Shown: positions 21,537 to 33,400, counted from the stretch's first letter. The stretch is DNA of 39,233 nucleotides from Armadillidium nasatum (GCA_009176605.1 SEYY01023883.1:10001-49233); one strand, 5' to 3'. The notes: generated by a model from the letters alone, not told the origin. Made by a program: numbers and translations.

Positions 21537-21765
21537 TCACAATATTTCCCTCGTTTTTATCGCACTACAAGATTTTCTATCTTCATTAAACATTTTTCTA
21601 GCATTACGCGATTCCCTGAAATCATTTACGAAGCTAGCAACCTTTTAAATATCTTCCTCCTGATTTAAATAAAGGTATGGCACGTCGCATTAATGATGTA
21701 AAGAAACCTCCTAGTCCATAACCCCTCTGTGTTCTCGATGCCTCTAAAAATATGTCGTTCCATTA

Positions 21766-22729
21766 TTAAGACTTCTTTCTTCTTATGTGTAGTTTACACA
21801 ACGCTGTCCCGTTAGTGAATGGGTAAGCTTTGCCCTCGACATCTCTTATATATACACGAATTGACACAAACTGAGATTTACTCATTGGTAAATAGTGTAC
21901 ACTGGGAAATGATACAAGTTTCTGACCAGGAGGGAAATGAATTACTCTTAAGAGGGGTGCTTTTGTATTCCCAACGTATTGGTGTTCAACAATATCAGAA
22001 TATACATATGCTGCACCAGGCGTCTCTAACAAATCTGATGAGTTACATAGAAGTTGTATAGAGTCTTTAGCTTCGGCCTTTGCATCGCTGCGTTCGAGAT
22101 ACTCTTTAACAGCAGGGCTATATCTCGTATAGGCCTGTAATGTAGAGCTGGATTGACGGATCTATTTGCTTTTACATCTTCTAAAGATATATCAGGGATA
22201 TAAATACACTGACGCATCCAATGGGAACGATGGAAACTAAATAACCTTTTATCTTTCAAATTGGTTGGCATGGTTGATTTTAAAGTTACGATTTCATAAT
22301 TTGCGTTAGGTACTTTTTTAACATGAAAATACAAATCAGTACACATTCGGCTTGATAAAAATTTAGTGTTAAAATGTCCAAACAAGTCATCGAGAGAATT
22401 GTATTTTCCTCTGTCCACCGAAAACTCTTCCCAATAGAAATTAATATCACCCTCGACTCGCCACACCTAAACCCCCAACGTTCTTGATATTCAAACCTTC
22501 TTTAACAAATTTAGTGTTTCTTGAAATTATGAATGCTGAGTACTCTTGAAGTTACATTTTCAACATCTACATCTAAAATCATTTCGCATAACCCTATTTC
22601 ATACCTCTCCCTTTCAAGCTGAACATTCTGCAGCAATTCAGTAGTAAAGTCTGATATCTTATTGTCAGGATGTAAGTCCATAGAAGCTGAGGACGGTAGC
22701 GTTAGGTAAAAGTGATCTTCACTCTCCAT
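21766..22729 (-). pseudogene. Polinton virion-type protein, frameshifted
   Basis: Three minus-strand segments of one gene. Segment 1 (22729-22511) starts MESEDHFYLTLPSSASMD and continues ISDFTTELL and YEIGLCEM. Segment 2 (about 22466-22026) holds GKYNSLDDLFGHFN. Segment 3 (about 22032-21766) holds YVYSDIVEHQYVGNTKAPLL, HYLPMSKSQF and the end IRRKKS. The N-terminal FYxTLPSxxSMxxxPDNxxSxFTT pattern and the C-terminal APLLRV...HYxPxSxxxFxxIxVxIRD pattern are those of a protein family carried by Maverick/Polinton elements. I take it to be a capsid component, by memory and context. Breaks lie near 22505 and near 22035. The start codon overlaps the end of the integrase gene by 28 bp. Confidence 0.6.
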
Positions 22730-23814
22730 GATGAAATGTTAAGAATGTTAAATTTTTTAACATCACTCGCTTTTATATAACTGTTAAACTTATCAGGATA
22801 CCCTATCCATTTCACAAGATACTGTTTATTTTTTCCTTTACCTTTAAAGCCTAATATTTTTTCAATTTTATATAAATTACTCTTGTCATCAAACCTAATT
22901 TTTTGTACTTCTTGTTTATAAAACCCTCCTTTTATTTGTTCACCATCTAGATCCTTTAGGTAATATAATTTTAACCCATCTCTGGGAAACTCTCTAATAG
23001 AATCTATTTTAAAAACTTCTTTTGACCATCCTGCTTCATACCCCTTCCTGAAATTACCTGCAGTTCTTGATACTCTTACATAATCATCAACTTTAATACC
23101 TGTATTGTCTTTTATTTTACGGACATCCCGTTGATCAGGTGAAGGTTTTGTTTTAATCATCTCTAAAGGTGTTTTCTTAATTGTTCTATGATACGATCTA
23201 TTGTAAGAGTAGGCCAAGTCTTGTAAAATATCAATATATTTAAACGTGTTCATCTTAGTAAAGTATCTATGCATCCTTTCCTTTATAGTTCTTTGCACGC
23301 GTTCTACTATAGCCGCTTTATTAGGAGAAAAAGTGTTATAGTACCCCATGTCATAATCAGACACAAGCTCTTGAAACTCGGGCCCGAGAAACTCTGTACC
23401 TTGATCAGAATGTATGATAGATGGACATCTGTTAGTCTCTTTTATAATATCTCTTACTGCTTCAGCTACAGTCTTTGATTTTTTATCTTTTAATGCTTTC
23501 ATGAATAAGAATCGGGAAAAAACATCGATTACGAACAATATATATTGGAAACCATCATTATATACTTTATATTTATTCATATCTGTTAAATCTATTTGCC
23601 AAATATTATCAACATGATAGGCTAGAGTTTTCCGTGTTTTAAATTTTTTACGTACTGGTTTATGCAAAGTAAATGCTTCTTCACCTTCTAAGTAATATTT
23701 TAATTCTTTTTTATCAATATCCGGAAACCGGGAGGCAAATTTAGAAAAACCTCCATAACTATAGGGCTCTCTAACATTAAAATAGAATTTATCAACTGCT
23801 TCTTTTGCCTCCAT
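22702..23814 (-). CDS. INT: Maverick/Polinton integrase with chromodomain
   Basis: 370 residues, one uninterrupted frame. The Met at 23814 is chosen because upstream codons only translate a (TA)n tract. It catalyses strand transfer of the element ends into host DNA. An N-terminal region (FSKFASRFPDIDKKELKYYL) is followed by the retroviral-type core. The catalytic triad is D75 in QIDLTDM, D137 in HSDQGTEF and E171 in AAIVERVQRTIK, a DD(34)E-type spacing. The core is followed by DYVRVSR and an SH3-like strand region around 240-300. The chromodomain at about 315-352 (YKIEKILGF, QYLVKWIGYPDKFNSYI, ASDV) should bind histone-tail marks. All catalytic residues are present, so this is the best-preserved Polinton gene here. 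Upstream, a 141-bp TA tract separates it from its likely promoter. Confidence 0.9.
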   Translation of the reverse strand: MEAKEAVDKFYFNVREPYSYGGFSKFASRFPDIDKKELKYYLEGEEAFTLHKPVRKKFKTRKTLAYHVDNIWQIDLTDMNKYKVYNDGFQYILFVIDVFSRFLFMKALKDKKSKTVAEAVRDIIKETNRCPSIIHSDQGTEFLGPEFQELVSDYDMGYYNTFSPNKAAIVERVQRTIKERMHRYFTKMNTFKYIDILQDLAYSYNRSYHRTIKKTPLEMIKTKPSPDQRDVRKIKDNTGIKVDDYVRVSRTAGNFRKGYEAGWSKEVFKIDSIREFPRDGLKLYYLKDLDGEQIKGGFYKQEVQKIRFDDKSNLYKIEKILGFKGKGKNKQYLVKWIGYPDKFNSYIKASDVKKFNILNISSWRVKITFT

Positions 23815-23844
23815 ATTGAGTAATGACCAGAAATATAATAATAC

Positions 23845-23991
<147 letters not shown>

Positions 23992-24122
23992 AAAGGGTAT
24001 AAAGACCAGAAATAAATCAAAAATAATTTTATTATTATTAAAATACATTTTATATTTACATACTGGAAACATAATTACATGTATAGATTGAAAATTCACA
24101 TATTAAAACAATTTTAAAATAA

Positions 24123-24254
<132 letters not shown>

Positions 24255-24363
24255 CATTTATATATTTTAAAAAACCGTGTAATTATTACATTCACATATA
24301 TTTTTAACACCACATTATTTTTAAAAAAATTTTTTTAAAAAACAGTTATTTTCTTAAGACACT

Positions 24364-25131
24364 TTAACATGTATAAGGTTCTTCTATAGGCCTAAGTAAA
24401 AATTCAGTGCATGTGATATACTGTTCTAAACTTGATAAGCCTTCGGTAGTTATATAGGTATAAATGTCTCTAGGTGAGAAGGCTAAGTCATCTTCGCTGT
24501 AATTTTCAGTCTTTATTCGCTCATTCCAAAGCCGTGTAAAACTTTCAACGTCTACCACAGACATCACAGGGGCACACTGGGCGTCGAAGGAATAGTTTTC
24601 AGTGTATACTTTATACATAACACCATGAGCCATGTTGATAATAGTATCTAACTTGTCTACGTCGTCTAACCGTTTTGTAATTTCTTCATTCAATTTCATG
24701 AATGATGTAATTTTATCCGGACCAGCTATAAAGAATCCTATTCCCGATGGTCTAAATATGCCTTCAGGTTTCGGTCTCCACCAATTACGTACATCTACAG
24801 AAGGGATATTATTATGTAGACCCAAAACGAGTGTAAGGCGACTGGTATCCTTCAGTCCACCACCAGAGATTATTATGCCTTCTTCATTTGTAACACTATT
24901 AAGGGTATATTTCTCGTTTATCCAGTTATCCACTTCATTAAATATTCTTTTTAAATCTGTAGCTGACATGAATAGAGGCCGATTTCCATCACTGCTAGAG
25001 GAAGAGCATGAAAAATATTGCTCACTATTAGGTTTTCGTCTAAACATTAAAGTTAATAGACTTTTATCAGGGTGAGACACTTTCCATGATGTAAAATCGG
25101 AAATAAATTTGTATTTAAGTGTAGAGACCAT
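24364..25131 (-). CDS. Polinton-region protein with a PC4-like ssDNA-binding core
   Basis: 255 codons, intact ATG (25131) to stop. Residues about 97-155 read SRLTLVLGLHNNIPSVDVRN, WWRPKPEGIFRPSGIGFFI, then a helix (ITSFMKLNEEITKRL). This resembles the PC4/Sub1 fold: strands, VDIRxWY, a basic/Pro loop with xPxxxGI, then a C-terminal helix. PC4 proteins bind single-stranded DNA and act in transcription or replication. A weaker similar arrangement at 22-75 (LLTLMFRRKP, PLFMSATDLKRIFNEVDNWI) may be a second copy of the fold. The C-terminal 80 residues are unrecognised. The gene lies on the same strand as the integrase, 1.3 kb upstream of it, in a Polinton. The function is inferred from a short motif and could be wrong; it may be an unrelated element protein. 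Confidence 0.55.
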   Translation of the reverse strand: MVSTLKYKFISDFTSWKVSHPDKSLLTLMFRRKPNSEQYFSCSSSSSDGNRPLFMSATDLKRIFNEVDNWINEKYTLNSVTNEEGIIISGGGLKDTSRLTLVLGLHNNIPSVDVRNWWRPKPEGIFRPSGIGFFIAGPDKITSFMKLNEEITKRLDDVDKLDTIINMAHGVMYKVYTENYSFDAQCAPVMSVVDVESFTRLWNERIKTENYSEDDLAFSPRDIYTYITTEGLSSLEQYITCTEFLLRPIEEPYTC

Positions 25132-25990
25132 GTTTACTATTCAGCGGGTGCTTCACAACTGAGGAATTCTTTCACTGATCAAAATAAGGAAGGCTAAATA
25201 AGCCTAACCTGAAGGCTAAACTACTCTGTCTTTTGGGACCACACCTTAGAAACAAAACTGATTGCATGGCAGAATTTTCATGTTTCTGCAAAAATGCAAT
25301 AATTCTTGCATCACTATAGCAGATCACCCTTTTATATATATGGGGCAAAGACAATCCTGTCTTATGCTCTGCCATAATACTTGGCCTTTATAATAAATTA
25401 CAAGATAACAACTACAATGGCCATTGAAAACTAAAAGTACTTTAATACTTTTATTAATTTTGAATATTTTTTCTTGAATTTTTTGAGATATATGCCTCCA
25501 ACAATATATCAGTACAAAATATCCAAGAGGCCAAACTTATACCAAGAAAAACCTCAACAGCAAGGAATGGTGGATCAACAACTCACATAAAAAAGGGTAT
25601 GTACACATTCTTATAATTTTGCTGAAAATTTTAAAAGAATGTACATTTTACATATTTCACTAAAAATTATGCAGAGTACATAGAAAAGGGGTTCCTCATA
25701 ATATAATTTGTTTATTTTACCATTAAAACTATATTAAAAAAAATTAGATTTTAAAATCAAATGTTATTTTTAGTCAAGTCAAAAAAAAAAAAAAACTATT
25801 CTATAATATCCTTTTTCAGACTTGGCTCAACTAGTTTATATGGTAATGGTAGAATAGAAATACAGAAAAGGAAGAAATTTCAGCAGTAGAAGTAGATGTA
25901 GAAGAATACTCCCAATATTTTTTATATATTTTTTGCTTTCATCTTGTAGAAAGTAAATTTTTTATAAAGTTTTCTTTGTACTTTTTTTTA
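25132..25990. other. Intergenic Polinton sequence, nothing recognised
   Basis: An open frame on the minus strand at 25172-25375 (67 codons) has no motif. AGGCTAAATAAGCCTAACCT at about 25191-25210 is a small near-palindrome, related in wording to the degenerate repeat at 26205-26480. Confidence 0.5.
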
Positions 25991-25991
25991 G

Positions 25992-26172
25992 TAAAGAAAG
26001 AAAAAATAACTTGAGCATTACTTCCCCCTTCTATTTTTTCTTCCATAAATTATAGTACATTTTTCTGTAAATGGCATCCTCAGCGGGATGCCAATTACAG
26101 AAACACGTACTATAATTTATGGAAGAAAAATAGAAGGGGGAAGTAATACTCAAGTTATTTTTTCTTTCTTTA
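25992..26172. repeat. Near-perfect 181-bp inverted repeat (hairpin)
   Basis: The left arm starts TAAAGAAAGAAAAAATAAC at 25992. The right arm ends GTTATTTTTTCTTTCTTTA at 26172. The outer arms are about 67 bp each with one mismatch and one single-base gap. The inner part also pairs: TTCTGTAAATGGCATCC against GGATGCCAATTACAGAA. Only TCAGCG remains as the loop. There are no codons of note. It lies between the PC4-like gene and the GSNIIDL gene. It could be a foldback element, a MITE with almost no interior, or a replication or transcription structure. Confidence 0.9.
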
Positions 26173-26204
26173 AAGGTGTTTGTCTTAAGGGCATCCATAT
26201 TTTT

Positions 26205-26480
26205 TTAGGCCTAAGTTAAGCCTAACGTTCAGGTTTTTACCTTGAGGATAATCAGGTGTTCAACCTTTTTTAGGGATATGTTAAGCCTCGCTTTCAAGTA
26301 TTTTTACCCATTAACCATTTCTTTATTATGTTTGGCCTAAATTATCAAACCTGTTATGTTAAGCCTAATAAAAGTTACAATTTTAGCCAAACTCTCATAA
26401 CATCAGCTTGCTTTCTTAATCTTTTAACCGATGGATACGGATTCTTTCTTACACGTGTTCTAGTTAGGCCTAACGGTGGA
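26205..26480. repeat. Degenerate tandem repeat with TTAAGCCTAA words
   Basis: Three diverged units begin TTAAGCCT at 26216, 26281 and 26359. The first two continue AACGTTCAGGTTTTTACC and CGCTTTCAAGTATTTTTACC. TTAGGCCTAA-like palindromes lie at 26206 and 26465. Unit length is about 65-78 bp. Confidence 0.5.
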
Positions 26481-26570
26481 GTGGCTGGATGACGTCATAG
26501 CTCTAGGTATGTTTGAGGCTAGAGTTTCAGGTATATCTTGTACATTCTCTAATTCTTCTAATCTATTTGT
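26398..26570 (-). pseudogene. Possible C-terminal continuation of the GSNIIDL gene in another frame
   Basis: The minus strand stays open in one frame from 26570 (NRLEELENVQDIPETLASNI, PRAMTSS). After one shift near 26465 it stays open in another to a stop at about 26398 (VRKNPYPSVKRLRKQADVM). A Pro/basic tail after the conserved block would fit the family, but the match is weak. Confidence 0.3.
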
Positions 26571-26578
26571 ATTTAGTA

Positions 26579-27226
<648 letters not shown>

Positions 27227-27299
27227 TCGTTATGATGAGACTTCAAAATTAAAACCAAGCAGTTAGGCTGTAAAAGGGTCCAAAATCCAAGGTTAACAC

Positions 27300-29180
27300 T
27301 AGGATTATTAAATTCAATAAATCAAAAACACAAACTCTACCGTAATTATAAACGAGGATTCATCCCTCTTCATTTATATAACAATTATAGCAACCAATTA
27401 AAAACACTATTAAAAAAGGCGAAAAGAAAATATTACACTGACAAATTCTGTGAGGTAAACACCAATTCAAAAGCAACATGGAGCCTCATAAACAATCTAA
27501 TCAATAAAAACAAAGAACATATCCACCAAATAAACCAATTATCAATAAATGGTGAAGTCTCAACAGACCAAAGGAAAATCGCAGATTCACTCAACAGTTA
27601 TTTTATCAATATTGGAGCCGAAATTTTAACAAACATTGGTAGGTCAAACAAACTTTGAAACATTTTTACCTCGGTGCAACTCACATTTCACTTTCGAAAA
27701 CATTACCCCTTTAGATGTTCAAAATATAATAGCAGGCCTAAAAAATAAAAAATATGATATATTAAGCATCCAAAATCACAAATACAAGCTCGTGGCTGAC
27801 ATCATTTCCATCCCACTAGCTCACTTATTCAATGCTTCAATCCTTTTAGGTGTTTTCCCCTCTACCCTTAAAATCTCCCGCGTGACTCCTATATTTAAGA
27901 AAGACGAACCCTCCCTCCCTAAAAATTATAGACCCATATCCATTACACACACGATTAGCAAAATTTTCGAAAAAATAATATTTGAGCAGCTGACCGAATG
28001 TGTCACCTCAAATTAATTACTTAGCGATTTCCAGTTCGGCTTCAGGAAAGGGCATTCAACATCAGACGCACTTATCTGTCTGACCGAAAAACTTTATAAA
28101 AATCTAGAAAATAAAGACTCCTCCGTCCTTCTGCTACTAGACTTCACCAGAGCGTTTGACACAATAGACCATGATATCCTATTAACCAAATTAAATAGAC
28201 TGGGTTTCGATGGCCTAAACTTGCAGTGGTTTGAAACTTACCTCAAAGGTAGACAACAATACGTAAAGTTAGGTGACATATTCTCTAAAACACAACAAAT
28301 AAAAACTGGTGTCATACAGGGGTCCATACTTGCTCCGATTCTATTTTCAATATATACAAGCGACTTAATAATCTCATACAACTCCTTCTCTGTCTCGTTC
28401 GCAGATGATATATCTATATTGATCAATGACAAGAATCCCGAAACATTCTCCAAAAAAGTTTAAAGCTCTTTAACAAACATCACAAAATGGGTCGACTCTA
28501 ATAAACTATCATTAAACATTCAAAAAACCTCCTACATTACAATAAGCAACAAAAAATGTAGGACATTATTTTAAAATTAAACTAAAAGTTTTTGAGCTAA
28601 CCAGAACAAATACCGCGAAAATCCTGGGAGTCATTATAGATGACAAGCTAACATTTAAAGAACACATAAACACATTAGTTAATAAACTCGCAAAATACAT
28701 GTACATCCTTGTTAAATTAGCTAAATCCATTCCACTGTATGTTCTACGAAAAATATATATTGCACACATTCACCCCCACATACTTTACTGTCTCTCTGTA
28801 TATGGAACAACACCCAAATCAAACACACATCAAATCATAACAATGCAAAAACGAATCATAAGACTTCTCAGCGGCAGTAGAGACTTTTATAGTCATACAC
28901 CACCTTTATTCAAAAACTTAACATATTACAATTTAATCATCTTCTAAACCTCTCCCTCCTTAAGGAAATTCACAAAGTAATAAATAATAACACATGCGAA
29001 TTCCTAAAAACAAACCACCAAAACAATCAAATTGAGAGAGGAATAATCTTAAGAAACAACAATAACCTAAAAACACCTTTCTATAGGCTCACTAAAGCAC
29101 GACAAGCAGTAAGCTATACCTCCACCATTCTATATAACAATCTCCCAGACGACATAAAAAATGAAAGATCAATAAAATAA
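27300..29180 (+). mobile_element. CR1-like LINE, 5'-truncated, with (ATT)n tail
   Basis: The reverse transcriptase remnant reads, in order: YRNYKRGFIPLHLYNNY and KKAKRKYYTDKF (about 27340-27450), SRVTPIFKKDEPSLPKNYRP (about 27880), FQFGFRKGHSTSDAL, LLLDFTRAFDTIDHDIL (palm, first Asp), GVIQGSILAP, and SVSFADDISIL (FADD at 28398-28409, both Asp present). The thumb then reads KILGVIIDDKLTFKEH and IYIAHIHPHILYC, ending YNNLPDDIKNERS. Stops at 28015 and 28461 and frameshifts near 28570 and 28945 inactivate it. It has no similarity in wording to copies A-F, so it is a different family. No endonuclease remains. It sits between the divergent halves of the Polinton. Confidence 0.85.
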
Positions 29181-29227
29181 TATGCGCGCAAAATTTAAAA
29201 AAGGTAGAGAAATTCGTACTGATCCAT

Positions 29228-29327
29228 TATTATTATTATTATTATCATTATTATTATTATTATTATTATTATTTATTATTATCATTATTATTGTTCTTAT
29301 TATTGTTATCACTACCATTATTATCAC

Positions 29328-29399
<72 letters not shown>

Positions 29400-29413
29400 C
29401 GTTATTATTACGA

Positions 29414-29454
<41 letters not shown>

Positions 29455-29547
29455 TTAATTGTTAATATTACTATTACTATTATTATAAATGTTATTACCA
29501 ATACTATTTCTATTCTTATTATTATTACTACCATTGCTAATTATTAA

Positions 29548-29618
<71 letters not shown>
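29228..29618. repeat. (ATT)n tail with interruptions
   Basis: Two pure TTA/ATT runs (about 29327-29450 and 29547-29618) embedded in diverged ATT-rich text, immediately 3' of the CR1-like LINE. Trinucleotide tails are usual for this kind of LINE. Confidence 0.9.
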
Positions 29619-29619
<1 letters not shown>

Positions 29620-29975
29620 AATACTTGTTATTATTTTAACCATTAATATTTTTATCACTAGGAATATTATCTCAATTCTTAATATTATTAAATCAGATAA
29701 TCTATAGCAAAACTTGAGTAGTTTTTATTGATCCTACAAAACTTGAATATTTTTTATAAGTAAGTACTACTATTACTACTACTACTACTATTACTACTAC
29801 TTCACCTACTAATAATATTGATTTCCAATTTTACAGATTTGTGATAATAGCATTAATACAAAATGGTGTCCTTCTGTCTCAATTTCGATGTCGTACCTTG
29901 TCTTATGAAAATGTTTGGTGTAATATTTTTTATAATAATTATGTATTTTTAAATCTTTTTTAATTTTAATTTTTA

Positions 29976-30006
<31 letters not shown>

Positions 30007-30169
30007 TTTATTTTTTTTATTTTAAAAACTTTAAAATGTTTTTTTATTTTGTTTTTAAAAGTTATTTGGGTTCGTTTTCAAACTTTGCATTGTTTAAATT
30101 TTTATTAAAAAAATATTTTGTATGTTTATTTTCATGAATGCTATTTTATAGTGATGATATTTTTTATAG
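29619..30169. other. AT-rich sequence upstream of the Polinton polymerase, nothing recognised
   Basis: Contains a (TAC)n-like stretch at 29766-29815 and a poly-A run near 29980-30006. No coding motif. Confidence 0.5.
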
Positions 30170-30493
30170 ATCCAGCCATTCTGTTGTGTTGCTGGTGCTT
30201 CAAGAGGCGGAAGTGGTGGCGGTGGTGCTGGAGGTAACCAGGGAGATGAAAGATTCAATGTGCGAAGGATCAACTGGGGAAATGATCCTGATGCCTACCC
30301 TAACGATGTACCCCATGCAAGACCTGATAACTCTTATCACCGTACAAGTGATGACACCGTAGCCTCTGTGAATGATGACGGGGGTGAACCCTGCAATATC
30401 GTTAACTTTGAAGTCGACAACAGCGCAGGGACTCCCATCCTTTATGATTCAGGGACATCATCCTCTATTACTCCTGAAGGAAATAAACGAGAT
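30170..30493 (+). CDS. Gly-rich/acidic exon upstream of Polinton polymerase B
   Basis: One open frame of 108 codons between an acceptor-like site (TTTTTTATAG, ending 30169) and a donor-like site (GTAAGT at 30494). It contains GASRGGSGGGGAGG, then ERFNVRRINWGNDPDAYPND, then an acidic part and ITPEGNKRD. The donor and the acceptor at 30628 (CTTTTACAG) are both in phase 0, so the frame continues into KKRPYYADSQDDDDDF. I do not recognise the segment. In protein-primed polymerases the N-terminal part can carry the priming protein, but that is only a possibility here. Confidence 0.45.
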
Positions 30494-30628
30494 GTAAGTG
30501 TTTTACCTTAAAAATAATTTATTTTTTATATTGAAATACTTTTAAATTTTTTGTAATTAGATACTTCAAAATTTTTATTCATTACAAATTGTATATTCAT
30601 GTTTCCTCTTCGTCTTTCTCTTTTACAG

Positions 30629-33400
30629 AAAAAACGTCCTTATTATGCTGATAGCCAAGATGATGATGATGATTTTTCAGCTGAGTTTCTGGGCATTAAA
30701 AAAGTAGCTAGTACCCGCCGCTCAAATGTTGTTGATGTTCACAAGTATAGGATCAAGGTGGATGAAGATAAAGTCTTCAATCGAGGTCCATGATTTAGAA
30801 TCGGCATTCAGCAAGAAGTTATTCGTCGGATCCTGGACCAACTCACTGAAGACATTGACTATCCATGAATACGAAGTCAGGATCTGGTTTACCTTCAATG
30901 ATGGAGACAGGAACGAGTTCCATGTCAACATACCCTATCAGGAGATAGTGAACAACAATGCCATCCAGTACTTGTGCACTCGATTGGAAGCTGCTTTCCA
31001 ATCAGGAGATATGGCTACATTTAGCGACTTTATTATTGAAGTTCAAGTCGCTCATAATCCATCTAGGGAATGGTCCTCTACTTCCAAGGTATGTGCATTT
31101 CGCTCATCCGAATGTCATACAACGCCATCTACTAAAAGATCGAAAAAACTGTGTCCCCGATACAGTTGGATGTGAATTTAAAGCAGTCGTCACAGCTAAA
31201 ATGTTAGTTACTGAAAAACTTGATCGAATTAGAATAGAACAAATTAAAGATGATGTTAAAGCATTAGCTGACAAATGCGGTTTAAAGTATTCTGAACCTC
31301 TTGGTGCAGACAAGTTTACAAAAATGGATGTTCTGAAATGTAAGATTTTTGTATCTGGCAGATGTTTAAAGACCTAGAAATCAAGATAGAAATACCCAAT
31401 TATGCATTATTGGTTATGATAGAGACAGTACTCATTATTATCCAGTAACAAACGCTAGTGTTAAATCAACATTAGGTAATGTAAATGATGATAATATTAA
31501 GGTCAGATCCTTTGTTCTAAATGTTACTCTTTTGTCACAAATATGGTTTATCACCTTGAGAAAGAATGCGATTTCTATAAATGTAAGCAATGTTTCACTT
31601 ATACATGTTCAGGTACAAAAAATGGTGAAGATGATTTTCATCATTGTCCACTATGTAATAGGTCCTTTTATAATGCTCAATGTTTGAAAAATCATAGAAA
31701 ATAGTGTATGTAAGAAAATAAGAATATGTAATATGTGTGATGAAAAGATTTTTGCTGATACACAAGGTCGAATTCAGGCATGATTGTGTGCATGTAAGAT
31801 GCTTAAAATGTGATGTTAAGTATAATCCTGATAATGGTGCACATAAATGTTTTATGAAACCTCTTAGAAAAGAAAAATGATGAGCAATGGGAAAAAAAGA
31901 AAGATGTGTTTACGTTTTATTATGATGTTGAGACTTATAGACATAATGAAATAACGAAAGAGAATGGAAATACGGTTGTTGATATGATTCCTTATTTGCT
32001 TGTAAGTCAATTAGTATGTTATAAATGTTCAGATAAAGAATTTACAGATGATGATCAGTGTGAAACTTGTGGTACGAAACGTACTGAAGTATTTTATTTG
32101 AATATGGTTACTGAAAAAAATGAATAAGAACGATGTCCATTCATTAATTATTTTTTGTATTATTCTGAAGCTCACCCTAAAACCCAAATACTTGTAGCAG
32201 CTCATAATGGGGGAAAATTCGATTCTCAATTTGTATACAGTAAATTATTAGCTAGACCAGGTGCCGATGCAATATCTAGTAATCCAGTTAAAAGGGGTAC
32301 GAAAATAATTACTATGACTACCCAACATAACATTACATTTAAAGATACCCTGTTGTACATGCCCTGTGCTTTAAAGAAGTTACCCAAATGTATGGGTGTT
32401 ACTGGGGATTTAGAAAAGGATTCTTCACCTTTAATTTTCTGAAAAGAGATACAGCTAATTATGTAGGTCGCATCCCTGCTCGTGAAATGTTTGAAATTGA
32501 TAGAATGACCGATTCTGAAAAGGTAGAATTTGAAGAATTTTATAATTCGTTTGCTCATAGAGACTATGATATTAAAGCTGAATGTACTAAATACTGTGTG
32601 CAAGATGTAGATATTCTACGAAAGAGTTTTGAAAAGTTTAGAAAAATGTTTATGGATATGTTTAGGATTGATTGTCTGACTGAATGCTGTACTATAGCTT
32701 CCCTTTGTTTTAGAATATTTAAAACCCATTTCATGAAACCTAACACCATAGCTCATATTGGCCGTGAGAGTTCAAAATTTTATTCATATGAAGGTATACG
32801 TTGGCTAGTGTTCATGGAGAAGTATACTGGCCAATCAATTACTCATGCCCGAAACGGAGGCGAACGCGTATTCAAACTTACGTAATAAATGTGTGTTTCC
32901 TGACGGGTATGCTGAAGTCCCTGCCGCAGGTTACACTCCAATTAACGGTGAAGAGTTTGTAAGTCTTAGAAATATAGAAATTGACAATGAAAGGAAACAG
33001 AAGAAATGAACAACTATGGCGTGAAATGGAAACAGCAGGACCTGTACCAAAGAAACGAATCGTCTACTTATACCATGGATGTGTCTGGCACGGTCATCAG
33101 GACTGTGAGAAAGGAAAAATTGATCATCGAGGCCTTTCGAGTCTTGACAGGTATCATACAACTAAACAGCAAGAAGCCGCATACAGAGCAGCAGGTTTTG
33201 AAGTTGTTCGTGTGTGGGAATGCGAATGGCTCAAGATGAAGGATGAATGCACTGGTGAAAATTCTTCAGACTGGTGAGCAGGAGCTTTTAAGAGTCTATG
33301 ATAACAGGATCGGGAACGATGTAGTCCAATCATCGTCTTGTCATTGGTGATGCTCTATATGGTGGACGAACTGAACCTTTCGTCTACTATTACTCTCATA
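30629..33400 (+). pseudogene. POLB: Maverick/Polinton protein-primed DNA polymerase B, decayed and truncated
   Basis: Copies the element with a protein primer in other members of this family. Segments in order: acidic start (QDDDDDFSAEF); RIWFTFNDGDRNEF and RLEAAFQSGD (about 30890-31010); KNCVPDTVGCEFKAVVTAK (about 31145-31200); a Cys/His region (HHCPLCNRSFYNAQCLKNH, about 31643-31700); exonuclease motif I FTFYYDVETYR near 31915; motif II AAHNGGKFDSQF near 32200; and motif III YCVQDVDIL near 32592. The insert domain reads YHGCVWHGHQDC (33071) and VVRVWECEW (33205). The last recognisable text is ALYGGRTEPFVYYYSH at 33350-33399, the entry to the polymerase domain. At least eight frameshifts or stops occur (for example near 30785, 31095, 31376, 32125 and 32440). 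The catalytic polymerase motifs are absent, because element (d) and (TA)n replace them. Confidence 0.85.

Noticed and set aside
25992..26172. Precursor microRNA
   Set aside because: The stem is far longer and more perfect than a usual precursor, and nothing marks a mature product. A foldback or palindrome is the safer reading.
26205..26480. Interstitial telomeric repeats because of TTAGG/TTAGGC-like words
   Set aside because: The words are not in tandem at 5- or 6-bp spacing. They recur at 65-78 bp within a longer diverged unit.
29169..29707. Open frames rich in Ile or Leu over the ATT-rich region
   Set aside because: They are products of the trinucleotide tail of the CR1-like LINE.
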